Source: Alphaproteobacteria bacterium
GTDB lineage: Bacteria > Pseudomonadota > Alphaproteobacteria > CAAHEQ01 > UBA3637
Reading direction: 5' to 3'
Assembly (NCBI GenBank): GCA_017962565.1
Contig: JAGCVC010000003.1
Span: 1 to 49,800, forward strand
DNA: 49,800 nt
A program made the translations under genes and the position numbers. This document shows, piece by piece, positions 35,599 to 43,601 of this stretch. Each line of letters opens with the position of its first letter. Position 1 is the first letter of the stretch. The notes beneath the pieces are model-generated. The model had not been told where the DNA came from. It was given only the letters and a program-made list of their open reading frames with translations, and ran no database searches.

Positions 35599-35615
35599 AT
35601 TTTGAGGAATAGAAA

Positions 35616-37751
35616 GTGGCAAAAAAAGCAACACATTTACCAACCCAGGATGAATTGATTGCTTTTTTAAACGATCAAGGCAAGGAAATGTCCAAACGCG
35701 AAATTGCGCGTAGCTTTGGTGCTAAAGGTGAAGCCAGAGAATATTTAAAACACTTGCTTAAAGAAATTGAAAATCAAGGTTTGGTCGAACGACGTGGCCG
35801 GCATTTTAAAATGCAAGGTTTGTTACCGGACAGAATCGCCGTGGAAATTACAGGTCAGGTTTCTGACGGTTCTTTGGTCGGTCGTCCTTTGCATTGGAAA
35901 CAGGAAGAAGAGCCACCTCAAATTTTGTTGACTGCTGAAAAAATGAAGCCCCAGCCGAAAGTGGGGGATGTGGTACAGGCTAAAATCCATCGTTTAAATC
36001 AACATTTATACGAAGGCGAAGCGTTAAAACAGTTGTCTTCTGCGGACAATAAAATGGTGGGAGTTTTGTTTGACGGGCGTATTGTTTCCGTGGACAGACG
36101 GTTTAAAGAAGCCTTTTTAATGGACAATACCTTTCCGAAAGATTTAAAAGCAGGTGATTTGGTTTTGGTCGAAATTCCGGAACGCAGAACGGCTCATCCG
36201 GTTGCTCGATTTATCGAAAAAATAGGTAAATCAACCGATGCACATGCAGCCAGTTTAATTTCCATTTTTGCACATCATTTGCCGATTGCCTTTACAAAAG
36301 CGGGGTTAGAAGAAGCAAAAAAAGCAAAATTACCGCCACTTGGAAAAAGAACGGATTTGCGTGCAATTCCTTTTGTAACCATTGACGGAAAAGATGCACG
36401 TGATTTTGATGATGCTGTTTTTGCCGAACCGGATATGGATGATAAAAACAAAGGCGGTTGGCATATTTACGTTGCTATTGCAGATGTTGCTTGGTTTGTT
36501 CGAAGCGGTGATGCATTGGATAAAGATGCTTTTTTGCGCGGTAATTCAACCTATTTTCCGGACAGAGTTTTACCAATGTTGCCGGAGGAGTTATCAAACG
36601 GTTTATGTTCTTTAAATCCAAATCAAGACAGACCGGCTATGGTTTGTGAAGTTTGGATTGATAAGTTAGGACGAAAACTAAAATCACGTTTTTTGCGTGC
36701 AATGATCAAATCAAAAGCGCGATTGAATTATGATGAAGTGGAAGCGGACTTTAAAGGAAAAACGAAAATTGCCGGTCTAGGTGATTTAATCGATAATTTG
36801 AAAGGAACTTATCAATCTTTGTTGAAAGCACGTCAAACACGTGGTGTTTTGGAATTGGATGTGCCGGAACGACAAGTTATTTTAAATGATAAAGGACAAG
36901 TGCTTGAAATAAAATTGCGTGAACGTTTTGACAGCCACAAAATGATTGAAGAATTAATGATTCTTTCCAATGTTGCGGCGGCTGAAACTTTGGAAAAATT
37001 AAAATTGCCAACTATGTATCGTGTACACGACAGACCCAGTGAAGAAAAAATGGGAATTTTACAAAGATTTTTGAAGGGTTTTGGTCTATCATTAAAAGGA
37101 AAAACAGCAACCAAGCCGCAAGATTTTAATGATATTCTATATTCCAAAAAGGCTTTGGCATCATCCGTTGTTATCAATGAAATGGTTTTGCGTACACAGG
37201 CTCAAGCCGAATACAGTCCCGAAAATATAGGTCATTTTGGTTTGGCGTTAGATAAATATGCGCATTTTACATCTCCTATTCGGCGTTATGCTGATATTTT
37301 GGTCCATCGTGCATTGATTGCCGGATTAAAACTTGGGGAAGGCGGATTAAGTGATGATGAAGCAAAGGCGTTTGATAAAATGGCAGAACATATTTCAGCC
37401 ACTGAACGACAATCGGCTGCTGCGGAACAAGATGCCGTTGATCGTTATGTTGCTGCTTTTTTGGCAAACAGAACAGGGGAATTATTCGAAGTGCGTATTT
37501 CCAGCGTAACGCGCTTTGGTTTGTTTGTCAGTATTGATGAATACGGAGCAGACGGCTTAATCCCCATCAGTGCATTGGCCGGTGATTATTACATCTATGA
37601 TGAAAATAACGAAACATTACGCGGAACAGGATCGGGTCGTATTTTTGAACGCGGACAGGTCTTGGATGCAATTTTAAAAGAAGCCGTTCCTTTAACGGGC
37701 GGCTTGTTATTTTCGCCGGTTTTGAAAAGACGCAAGGCAAAACGAAAATAG
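35616..37751 (+). CDS. rnr: Ribonuclease R
   Basis: Processive 3'-5' exoribonuclease of structured RNA, 711 aa. N-terminal winged helix ('EMSKREIARSFGAKGEAREY'), cold-shock domains, the RNB catalytic domain with metal-binding 'TIDGKDARDFDDAVFAEPD' and 'DRVLPMLPEELSNGLCSLNP', 'HFTSPIRRYADILVHRAL', and a C-terminal S1 domain ('VRISSVTRFGLFVSIDEYGA') with a short basic tail. GTG start preceded by GAGG. Probably cotranscribed with dnaB. Confidence 0.96.
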   Translation: MAKKATHLPTQDELIAFLNDQGKEMSKREIARSFGAKGEAREYLKHLLKEIENQGLVERRGRHFKMQGLLPDRIAVEITGQVSDGSLVGRPLHWKQEEEPPQILLTAEKMKPQPKVGDVVQAKIHRLNQHLYEGEALKQLSSADNKMVGVLFDGRIVSVDRRFKEAFLMDNTFPKDLKAGDLVLVEIPERRTAHPVARFIEKIGKSTDAHAASLISIFAHHLPIAFTKAGLEEAKKAKLPPLGKRTDLRAIPFVTIDGKDARDFDDAVFAEPDMDDKNKGGWHIYVAIADVAWFVRSGDALDKDAFLRGNSTYFPDRVLPMLPEELSNGLCSLNPNQDRPAMVCEVWIDKLGRKLKSRFLRAMIKSKARLNYDEVEADFKGKTKIAGLGDLIDNLKGTYQSLLKARQTRGVLELDVPERQVILNDKGQVLEIKLRERFDSHKMIEELMILSNVAAAETLEKLKLPTMYRVHDRPSEEKMGILQRFLKGFGLSLKGKTATKPQDFNDILYSKKALASSVVINEMVLRTQAQAEYSPENIGHFGLALDKYAHFTSPIRRYADILVHRALIAGLKLGEGGLSDDEAKAFDKMAEHISATERQSAAAEQDAVDRYVAAFLANRTGELFEVRISSVTRFGLFVSIDEYGADGLIPISALAGDYYIYDENNETLRGTGSGRIFERGQVLDAILKEAVPLTGGLLFSPVLKRRKAKRK

Positions 37752-37811
37752 TTGAATTTTTGCCAAAAATATGATAGTATTCCAATTGTGCTGAATGGTG
37801 AAGGCCTTGTT

Positions 37812-39641
37812 ATGCAACAATTATTTGATGAATACATATTCCAACTGACAAAGGTATATACTGAAGTATTAGAAGAAGTCAGTTTAATGTCTAAAGTGAT
37901 GTCGTCTCAAGCGATGTCAAATAAAAATGAAACACCTTTGGGACATGTTGTCAGATTGGATGAAAATATTTCAATATTGAAGAGAAAATATCCTCAATAT
38001 GATTATATAACACAAGCCGTTTTCGAAAATGAAGAAATGTTCGATAATAAAAAGGGAAATATAATTTTATTTCCCGAATTTTTTCCGGAATATGGTGAAA
38101 AAGAAACAGCCATAAAATCTTTTTTGATGAGGGGGATTGCGCCTGTTCTTAAAGAAAAGGAAAGTGATTTTTTATTAAATCATTTTGAAAAAAATGGAAT
38201 TAATGAAGGTTGTTGGAGCGGATGTTTTGCAGCTATTTATAAAAATCATCAATTTTTACGTCCGAAGGCAATGTCGTTGTTTTACAATTTTCTTGATAAA
38301 AAAGACGTGTTAAAAGCAGCTTGTGGAAAAGATGTGATATCTATTTTTGACAAAAGTCAGACTTCCGTTCAGAACGTAATAAAATTATTACAAAAAATAT
38401 ATGAAAAATCCAATCCGAATTACAGTTTTATTTCCGAAAAAAAACTGTTGGATGATTTGCATTTTTTTCATCATCTTTCTTTAAATGAAATTCCCAGGGA
38501 ATATACGTTTGTCAGAATGCTTTATCATACTAGGTATTTAAATTCTTGTGAATTTGAAGCGGCTTGCTCAAACATGAGTGTTTCAAAAATAACGGATTAT
38601 GATTTCAGTTTGGCACAACGTATTCTACCGCGTTTGTTAGTGTATTTGTCAAGGGTGCCGTATGAAGAAGCAGTCAGCATTGTGCGGAGTAAAAAAAATT
38701 ATGTTCCAGCGACTTATTTGGAAAATGGACGTTGGTTGGCCGAATATGCATTGGCTTTTGCAGAAATTTTCGGAGTAAAATATGATGCATATTTAAATAA
38801 AGTCTTACCTTATTTAAAACTTGATGAAGCCGGTTCTTTTATCAAAGATATTGATTATGGCAATCCGAAGAATAAAGAACTAGGAAAGTTTTTGATGAAT
38901 AATGTTGTCTATCAAAAATCAAATAATTTTAACGGAATACATGATACAACTGAATTAGAAAAAATCTGTCGTGCATGGAAGAATATTCCTTTAGACGGAA
39001 TTAAAGCAAAAAAATACAGAAAAGTTTTAAGTTTATGCGATACATATTTTTATAAGAGAATCAATCATATTCCTTTTTCCAGAGAGGCAATATATTGGAA
39101 TATGTTGGAAAAAGATTATATCAAAGCCGAAAAAATATACATGGATGCTCAACAATCTCCAACACCGTTTGATACGCAAACAGTTTGGGAAAGCGGTGAA
39201 TATAGAGGACGTTTTTTACCGCGTTCAGATGTCAGGGTCGGTTTTTTTGGTCACTATACAGGTTGTTGTCAACATTATACAGGGACAGGGAGCAGCGCGG
39301 CAATTTCTTGTGTCAAAGATCCTTCTTCTCAATTGTTTGTTATTGAAAAGAAAGGGCGAATTATTGCAGGATCTTTTGTTTGGCAAACAGATGTCAAGGA
39401 TCAACGATGCGTCTGCTTCGATTCAGTTGAAGTTTTGGGCAGTTATGAAGGAAGAAAAGAAATATATAATATCTATCAAATGGTTTACAATGATCTGTGC
39501 AAAAAATATCGCAAGGTTACATTTGGAAAAACACCATTTGAATTAGTAAATCAAGTAAGACCTTTACCCATTCCAAAAGATGTCTATACAGATGCGCGGG
39601 CTCAGTTTGTTTTGCCTGTTTTGCAAAAAGAAAAAAATTAA
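37812..39641 (+). CDS. Large protein of unknown function, possible C-terminal acetyltransferase fold
   Basis: A 609-aa protein I do not recognise. No signal peptide or membrane helix. The first 400 residues look largely alpha-helical. The C-terminal 150 residues contain 'DVRVGFFGHYTGCCQHYTG', 'QLFVIEKKGRIIAGSFVWQT' and 'CVCFDSVEVLGSYEGRKEI', a strand-strand-helix pattern that recalls GNAT-type N-acyltransferases; this is tentative. The ATG at 37812 has AAGG seven bases upstream; a longer frame from 37752 has only a TTG start. Its stop shares TTAA with the convergent mutT stop. Confidence 0.65.
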   Translation: MQQLFDEYIFQLTKVYTEVLEEVSLMSKVMSSQAMSNKNETPLGHVVRLDENISILKRKYPQYDYITQAVFENEEMFDNKKGNIILFPEFFPEYGEKETAIKSFLMRGIAPVLKEKESDFLLNHFEKNGINEGCWSGCFAAIYKNHQFLRPKAMSLFYNFLDKKDVLKAACGKDVISIFDKSQTSVQNVIKLLQKIYEKSNPNYSFISEKKLLDDLHFFHHLSLNEIPREYTFVRMLYHTRYLNSCEFEAACSNMSVSKITDYDFSLAQRILPRLLVYLSRVPYEEAVSIVRSKKNYVPATYLENGRWLAEYALAFAEIFGVKYDAYLNKVLPYLKLDEAGSFIKDIDYGNPKNKELGKFLMNNVVYQKSNNFNGIHDTTELEKICRAWKNIPLDGIKAKKYRKVLSLCDTYFYKRINHIPFSREAIYWNMLEKDYIKAEKIYMDAQQSPTPFDTQTVWESGEYRGRFLPRSDVRVGFFGHYTGCCQHYTGTGSSAAISCVKDPSSQLFVIEKKGRIIAGSFVWQTDVKDQRCVCFDSVEVLGSYEGRKEIYNIYQMVYNDLCKKYRKVTFGKTPFELVNQVRPLPIPKDVYTDARAQFVLPVLQKEKN

Positions 39642-40030
39642 ATTTTTAAAAGCTTGATAACAGGAATGTCTGCGCCGGAAAATTCATACTTTTCCATTTC
39701 TTCAACATCAACAAAAGCATATTGTTCATGATCACAGATTTTTATTTTTCCCTTCCCATCCCATGTAGCCGAATAAACATACATTTTTAAATCAAAGGTC
39801 GGATAAGCAAAAGTATGCTCCATCAAGTATTTTCCAACTTGAATGTCTATATTAAATTCTTCTTTAATTTCACGTAATAAGGTTTGTTCACATGTTTCCC
39901 CCGGTTCTATTTTTCCGCCGGGAAACTCCCAAAATCCACCCAAGGATTTATCTTTGCGTCTTTGAGCAATTAAGATTTTGCTCTTATAATAAATAACACC
40001 GGCTGTGACAGTAACAAGTTTTCGTTCCAT
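39638..40030 (-). CDS. mutT: MutT-type Nudix hydrolase (8-oxo-dGTP diphosphatase)
   Basis: Cleaves oxidised nucleotides such as 8-oxo-dGTP before they enter DNA, 130 aa. A complete Nudix box starts at GGKIEPGE and runs through 'LLREIKEEFNI'. N-terminal 'VTAGVIYYKSKILIAQRR' and 'LGGFWEFPGG' are MutT-like. Other Nudix substrates cannot be excluded. Single gene; overlaps the convergent orphan gene by 4 bases. Confidence 0.88.
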   Translation of the reverse strand: MERKLVTVTAGVIYYKSKILIAQRRKDKSLGGFWEFPGGKIEPGETCEQTLLREIKEEFNIDIQVGKYLMEHTFAYPTFDLKMYVYSATWDGKGKIKICDHEQYAFVDVEEMEKYEFSGADIPVIKLLKI

Positions 40031-40050
40031 TTTTTAACCTCTAACAACAA

Positions 40051-40078
40051 AGCATATATTTTTATTGATGAAAGTAAA
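40051..40078 (-). promoter_or_regulatory. Possible mutT promoter
   Basis: Minus strand: TTTACT (40078-40073), 16-bp spacer, TATGCT (40056-40051), about 20 bases before the mutT ATG. Confidence 0.4.
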
Positions 40079-40137
40079 GAGTTAAGTCTGCAATAATGAT
40101 AAAAAAGATGCTTTTATGCATCCAAATTAAAAAACTT

Positions 40138-40166
40138 TTGACAAATGAATAAAAATAGAGTAAAAC
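40138..40166 (+). promoter_or_regulatory. tRNA-Arg promoter
   Basis: Perfect TTGACA (40138-40143), 17-bp spacer, TAAAAC (40161-40166), ending 10 bases before the tRNA. Confidence 0.6.
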
Positions 40167-40176
40167 AAAATCCGAC

Positions 40177-40253
40177 GGTCTCGTAGCTCAGCTGGATAGA
40201 GCAACAGCCTTCTAAGCTGTGGGTCGCAGGTTCGAATCCTGCCGGGATCGCCA
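40177..40253 (+). tRNA. tRNA-Arg (TCT anticodon)
   Basis: A 77-nt cloverleaf with encoded CCA. Acceptor GGTCTCG/CGGGATC includes two G-U pairs; D stem GCTC/GAGC; anticodon stem ACAGC/GCTGT with loop CTTCTAA, anticodon TCT at 40211-40213; T arm GCAGG-TTCGAAT-CCTGC. Reads AGA codons. Own promoter and terminator. Confidence 0.97.
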
Positions 40254-40262
40254 TTTTTTTTG

Positions 40263-40288
40263 CCGTTCTTTTTAAGAGCGGTTTTTTT
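40263..40288 (+). terminator. Terminator of tRNA-Arg
   Basis: CCGTTCT (40263-40269) pairs with AGAGCGG (40275-40281), 7 bp with one G-U, followed by seven T. Confidence 0.8.
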
Positions 40289-40304
40289 ATTTGCAGAATT
40301 ATAC

Positions 40305-40333
40305 TTGTATTTAAAATTTTATTGTTCTATACT
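40305..40333 (+). promoter_or_regulatory. Promoter of glycine-zipper lipoprotein gene
   Basis: TTGTAT (40305-40310), 17-bp spacer, TATACT (40328-40333). The start of transcription lies downstream of an in-frame start at 40322, supporting the ATG at 40367. Confidence 0.6.
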
Positions 40334-40366
40334 AGGACATATTTGTTTACAAGAAAGGAGAAAAAA

Positions 40367-40840
40367 ATGAAAAAATTTTTAGTTAGTTGCTTTATGATTT
40401 TGTTTTTGGCCGCTTGCGGTGTTGGAAATACAAATACAACATATCAGCGCGGACAAATCGGAAAACGCGGTTCCACTTCTACCGGTACAATTGTGTCAAT
40501 GGAAGTAATTGATATTGAAGGAACAGAAGGTGTTGGAACTATTGCCGGTGGTATTGCAGGTGGTGCTGCCGGATCAATGGTTGGTGGTAAACCGGCTGTC
40601 AATTTGATTGGTGCTGTCGGCGGTGCCGTTGTTGGTGGTATGATTGGTGCTAAAGCGGAAAAAGCAATCACAAGTGATACGGCTTTTGAATTCTTGGTTC
40701 AAGAAGATAAATCCGGCGACGTTATTTCTATTGTCCAATCAAATGAATTAGGATTGCAACCGGGTGACCATGTTATTTTGATTGAATTGGATGGTGTAAC
40801 CCGTATTCGTTCAAAAATGGTTGGATATCAAAAACGTTAA
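40367..40840 (+). CDS. Glycine-zipper lipoprotein (SlyB-like)
   Basis: A 157-aa outer-membrane-type lipoprotein. Signal peptide with lipobox LAAC (Cys about residue 18). A Gly/Ala-rich glycine-zipper segment follows ('GTIAGGIAGGAAGSMVGG' and 'IGAVGGAVVGGMIGAKA'), then a small beta-rich domain ('FEFLVQEDKSGDVISIVQSN'). The architecture matches SlyB/Rick_17kDa_Anti-type lipoproteins, which affect envelope integrity. AAAGGAG precedes the ATG. Monocistronic. Confidence 0.85.
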   Translation: MKKFLVSCFMILFLAACGVGNTNTTYQRGQIGKRGSTSTGTIVSMEVIDIEGTEGVGTIAGGIAGGAAGSMVGGKPAVNLIGAVGGAVVGGMIGAKAEKAITSDTAFEFLVQEDKSGDVISIVQSNELGLQPGDHVILIELDGVTRIRSKMVGYQKR

Positions 40841-40860
40841 TAAATCCGATTTAAATTTAA

Positions 40861-40892
40861 AAGTCCTCATCTTTTTGATGGGGACTTTTTTT
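40861..40892 (+). terminator. Terminator of lipoprotein gene
   Basis: AAGTCCTCAT (40861-40870) pairs over ten positions with ATGGGGACTT (40878-40887), one G-U, followed by a T-run. Confidence 0.88.
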
Positions 40893-40995
40893 ATGATTTA
40901 AAGAAAAAACTTTCATCAATTCAAAACAAAAACAAAAAATTTTAAATAAAATGTAAAAAAATTATTTTTTTTCTTGCAATATAAAAAAAAAGAAA

Positions 40996-41010
40996 TTAAC
41001 CTATTGTTAA
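40996..41010 (+). promoter_or_regulatory. CtrA box upstream of ctrA
   Basis: TTAA-N7-TTAA, the full CtrA recognition pattern, beginning TTAACC. Two further TTAA half-sites follow at 41017-41020 and 41029-41032. The box sits where a -35 element would be if TAATAA (41018-41023) is the -10, as in CtrA-activated promoters. It implies autoregulation. The rest of 40893-41044 is AT-rich with no gene. Confidence 0.6.
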
Positions 41011-41044
41011 TAATTGTTAATAACTTTGTTAAAGAGAGGGGCAA

Positions 41045-41731
41045 ATGCGCGTATTATTAATAGAAGACGACAAATCGATGGCTCAAAATATCAATACGAT
41101 TTTGACCAAAGAAGGTATGGTTGTTGATGTTTCCAATACCGGGGAAGATGGGAGCGAATACGGCAAGTTATATGATTATGACATCATTATTTTGGATTTG
41201 ATGTTGCCGGATATGGACGGAATCGAAGTTTTGAAAAAATTCCGTTTGGATAAAATTGCAACTCCGGTTTTAATTTTGTCGGGTTTAACAGCTCCTGATA
41301 AGAAAGTTCAAGGATTTATGAACGGCGCAGATGATTATTTAACAAAGCCATTTGACAGATCAGAATTAATTGCCCGAATCAAAGCCATTGTTCGTCGTTC
41401 GCAAGGTCATTCTCGTTCTATTTTGAATGTCGGAAAATTGGAAATTAATTTGGATTCTAAAACAGTTTCCGTTGGCGGAGAAATTGTCCATTTGACCGGT
41501 AAAGAATTTGCTATTTTGGAATTGTTGGCTTTGCGTCAAGGAACAACTTTGAACAAAGAGCAATTCTTAAACCACTTGTACGGCGGTATGGATGAGCCGG
41601 AAGTAAAAATTATCGATGTGTTCATTTGCAAATTGCGTAAGAAATTGCAAGAAGCTACCGGTGGTGATGATTACATCGGTACAATCTGGGGACGCGGATA
41701 TTTATTACAAGCGCCTGAAGATAAAAAATAA
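41045..41731 (+). CDS. ctrA: Cell-cycle response regulator CtrA
   Basis: OmpR-family regulator, 228 aa. Receiver domain with Asp51 as the phosphoacceptor ('[16 protein letters not shown]'), acidic pocket 'IEDD' and Lys in '[13 protein letters not shown]'. DNA-binding domain '[20 protein letters not shown]' and '[20 protein letters not shown]' is nearly identical to Caulobacter CtrA, as is the N-terminus MRVLLIEDD. In alphaproteobacteria it is phosphorylated through the CckA-ChpT relay and controls division, motility or replication genes; its targets here are unknown. The C-terminus lacks the Ala-Ala degradation tag seen in Caulobacter. GAGAGGGGC precedes the ATG. Confidence 0.95.
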   Translation: MRVLLIEDDKSMAQNINTILTKEGMVVDVSNTGEDGSEYGKLYDYDIIILDLMLPDMDGIEVLKKFRLDKIATPVLILSGLTAPDKKVQGFMNGADDYLTKPFDRSELIARIKAIVRRSQGHSRSILNVGKLEINLDSKTVSVGGEIVHLTGKEFAILELLALRQGTTLNKEQFLNHLYGGMDEPEVKIIDVFICKLRKKLQEATGGDDYIGTIWGRGYLLQAPEDKK

Positions 41732-41750
41732 TAACATCCTGTGAAAAAGT

Positions 41751-41778
41751 TCAACCCCAAATGATTATTTGGGGTTGA
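41751..41778 (-). terminator. trpS terminator overlapping its stop codon
   Basis: A perfect 12-bp inverted repeat, TCAACCCCAAAT / ATTTGGGGTTGA, with a 4-base loop. It encodes the last codons and stop of trpS. On the minus strand it is followed by ACTTTTTC, good for termination; on the plus strand it may stabilise the ctrA mRNA end. Confidence 0.75.
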
Positions 41779-42763
41779 TTCCTATTTTGGAACGGATAAT
41801 TTGAATGCCTTCTTGTGCAATCGGGCGAACCTTTGCAGCACCTTGTCGCAGAATATCAAACACATCATCCGGATGTTGTTTTAATTCTTCGTACTTTTCA
41901 CGACACGGGCCGAAAAATTCTATAAATTTGTTATACAGTTCTGCTTTTGCTTCTCCGTAAGAAATACCTGCTTTGAATTTTTCAGCAAATGCGGCTGTTT
42001 CTTCCGGTGTTGCCAATTCTTTATACACCATATAAATCAAGTTGCCTTCCGTTTCTTTCGGTTCTGATGCACCTTTGCAATCCGTTTTGATAGAATTGAT
42101 GATTTTTTTGATGCGATTATCCGGTTCAAATAACGGAATAGTATTTCCGTAACTTTTGCTCATTTTACGTCCGTCCAATCCGGGTAAAGTTGCTACATCT
42201 TCTTTTAAATACGGTTCCGGAATTTTAAATGTTTTACCAAAGATGTTGTTAAATTTAATGGCTAAATCGCGGGTGTATTCAATGTGTTGAACTTGATCTT
42301 TTCCTACCGGTACATAATCCACATTAAACATTAAAATATCAGCTGCCATTAAAACAGGATAATTGAACAATCCCATATTAACGGTATCATCTGCTTCGCG
42401 ACCTTCTTCCAAGTTCTTTTCCACAACAGCTTTATAAGCATGTGCGCGATTCATAAAACCTTTTGGACAGACGCAATCCAAAATCAAAGTTAATTCGAAA
42501 ATTTCCGGAATGTCGGATTGGCGATAAAACATTGTGCGTGACGGATCCAATCCCAAAGCCAAATAAGATAAAGCAACTTCAAAAACCAATTCGCGCATTA
42601 ATTTTTGATCTTGAATAAAATTTAAAGCATGATAATCGGCAATAAACAAATATGAATTAAAATCCGGACGAGCAGCCAAATCCAAGCAAGGTTTTAACAT
42701 ACCTAGATAATTGCCTAAATGCGGACGTCCTGTTGGTTTAATTCCTGATAATATAGTTTTCAT
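41765..42763 (-). CDS. trpS: Tryptophanyl-tRNA synthetase
   Basis: Class I synthetase charging tRNA-Trp, 332 aa. 'SGIKPTGRPHLGNYLG' carries the HIGH-type motif (HLGN), and 'LDGRKMSKSYGNTIPL' carries KMSKS. 'VPVGKDQVQHIEYTRDLA' is diagnostic of TrpRS. AAGGAG precedes the ATG. Expressed from its own promoter at 42978-42950 through a leader with a Trp-rich peptide and attenuator. Confidence 0.97.
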   Translation of the reverse strand: MKTILSGIKPTGRPHLGNYLGMLKPCLDLAARPDFNSYLFIADYHALNFIQDQKLMRELVFEVALSYLALGLDPSRTMFYRQSDIPEIFELTLILDCVCPKGFMNRAHAYKAVVEKNLEEGREADDTVNMGLFNYPVLMAADILMFNVDYVPVGKDQVQHIEYTRDLAIKFNNIFGKTFKIPEPYLKEDVATLPGLDGRKMSKSYGNTIPLFEPDNRIKKIINSIKTDCKGASEPKETEGNLIYMVYKELATPEETAAFAEKFKAGISYGEAKAELYNKFIEFFGPCREKYEELKQHPDDVFDILRQGAAKVRPIAQEGIQIIRSKIGINPK

Positions 42764-42811
42764 TTTTTTACTCCTTCATTTTTTTTGTTAATAATTGCCG
42801 CCCATCAAATC

Positions 42812-42838
42812 AAAAAAGCCGTCCATTTGATAGACGGC
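42812..42838 (-). terminator. trpS attenuator terminator (segments 3:4)
   Basis: Minus strand: GCCGTC (42838-42833), 9-base loop TATCAAATG, GACGGC (42823-42818), then TTTTTT (42817-42812). It stands between the leader peptide and trpS, 48 bases before the trpS ATG, with no other gene to terminate except the short leader. Confidence 0.85.
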
Positions 42839-42880
42839 CCGTTTTTTTGTTCTTCATATAAACATATCAAATCAGCCCGT

Positions 42881-42931
42881 CTAAATCGACCGGCGCCACC
42901 AACAAAAAGATGTTATTTGATACGAATACAT
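42881..42931 (-). CDS. trpS leader peptide
   Basis: A 16-codon frame, MYSYQITSFCWWRRSI, with tandem TGG codons at positions 11-12 (42901-42896) and stop TAG at 42883-42881 in the loop of the 1:2 hairpin. AGAGG lies 7 bases before the ATG, near the predicted 5' end of the transcript. Trp is rare overall, so two in 16 codons next to a trpS terminator is a strong sign of a sensing peptide. Its product need have no function of its own. Confidence 0.82.
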   Translation of the reverse strand: MYSYQITSFCWWRRSI

Positions 42932-42949
42932 TTAACTACCTCTGTTTCC

Positions 42950-42978
42950 TTTATAACAAGTCTTAAAATAGCTGTCAA
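42950..42978 (-). promoter_or_regulatory. Consensus trpS promoter
   Basis: Minus strand: TTGACA (42978-42973), 17-bp spacer, TATAAA (42955-42950), starting 10 bases after the stop of the outer-membrane protein gene. The transcript start near 42943 places the leader-peptide ribosome site at the very 5' end. Confidence 0.75.
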
Positions 42979-42987
42979 GTCTTTTTA

Positions 42988-43542
42988 TTAATATTCAAAG
43001 CGCAATCCGCCAAAATAGGAATAAGCTTTTAAATCATACTTTTGATTGCCTATTTCTGCTTTACCATAGTCTGAATAGCGCCCACCGACATCCAAAAAGA
43101 CATTTTCAGTGAACTCCAATTCCAGACCGATTCCGGCTTGCCATGCAAAAGATTTGCTTTTGTTTGAATTTGTTCCGACAGACATGTCATGGAAAGCACA
43201 TCCGGCACCACCCATTATGTATGGGTGAAAAAAGCTGCGTATCGGTGGAGAAAAATAAAGATTACCCATGGCGACGTTATCTTCTATTTTTGTTGTTTTT
43301 CCTTGATAACGACGTTCCGGGTGGAAAGTATATTCGCCTTCCAACCTAAAGAATGAGTAATGATATCCAACAAATGCACCGAACAAAAAATCCGTTTGAC
43401 CTTCATCTAAGTTTACAGATGTGTTTTCAATTTTAAGTTTTTCCGCACCGCCACGTAGACCAAAAAATACATTTGCATTCGCTGTTGAAGCTATACCCAA
43501 TGCCAGTAAAGCAACCAATCCGGTTAAGATAAATTTTTTCAT
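42988..43542 (-). CDS. Outer-membrane beta-barrel protein
   Basis: A 184-aa protein of the small outer-membrane beta-barrel type (OMP_b-brl-like). Signal peptide of about 23 residues ending 'STANA'. Alternating aromatic strands such as 'FLFGAFVGYHYSFFRLEGEY', 'HPYIMGGAGCAFHD' and 'VFLDVGGRYSDYG', with a terminal 'YFGGLRFEY' ending in an aromatic residue, the BAM recognition feature. About eight strands. The ATG at 43542 has AAAGGG upstream; an in-frame ATG 15 bases earlier would place that site inside the gene. Role unknown. Confidence 0.82.
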   Translation of the reverse strand: MKKFILTGLVALLALGIASTANANVFFGLRGGAEKLKIENTSVNLDEGQTDFLFGAFVGYHYSFFRLEGEYTFHPERRYQGKTTKIEDNVAMGNLYFSPPIRSFFHPYIMGGAGCAFHDMSVGTNSNKSKSFAWQAGIGLELEFTENVFLDVGGRYSDYGKAEIGNQKYDLKAYSYFGGLRFEY

Positions 43543-43601
43543 TTTTAACCCTTTCATACCAAGATAAGTTTATTATTAGCATACTTTTGATAAAAGTAAA
43601 A

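Larger units (their letters stand above)
42812..42943 (-). promoter_or_regulatory. Tryptophan attenuator of trpS
   Basis: Four-segment leader. Segment 1 GCCGGTC (42894-42888) directly follows the Trp codons and can pair with segment 2 GACGGGC (42881-42875), 7 positions with one G-G mismatch. Segment 2 can instead pair with segment 3 GCCGTC (42838-42833), with one bulged G. The nearby ATTTGATA (42872-42865) is also the exact complement of the terminator loop TATCAAAT (42832-42825). Segments 3 and 4 form the terminator. A ribosome stalled at the Trp codons would cover segment 1, free segment 2 and block termination. A ribosome reaching the stop at 42881 would cover segment 2 and allow it. Confidence 0.8.

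Noticed and set aside
42785-42991. 68-codon plus-strand reading frame over the trpS leader
   Set aside because: No ribosome site or homology; it is the reverse of the attenuator, leader peptide and promoter, which explain the sequence better.
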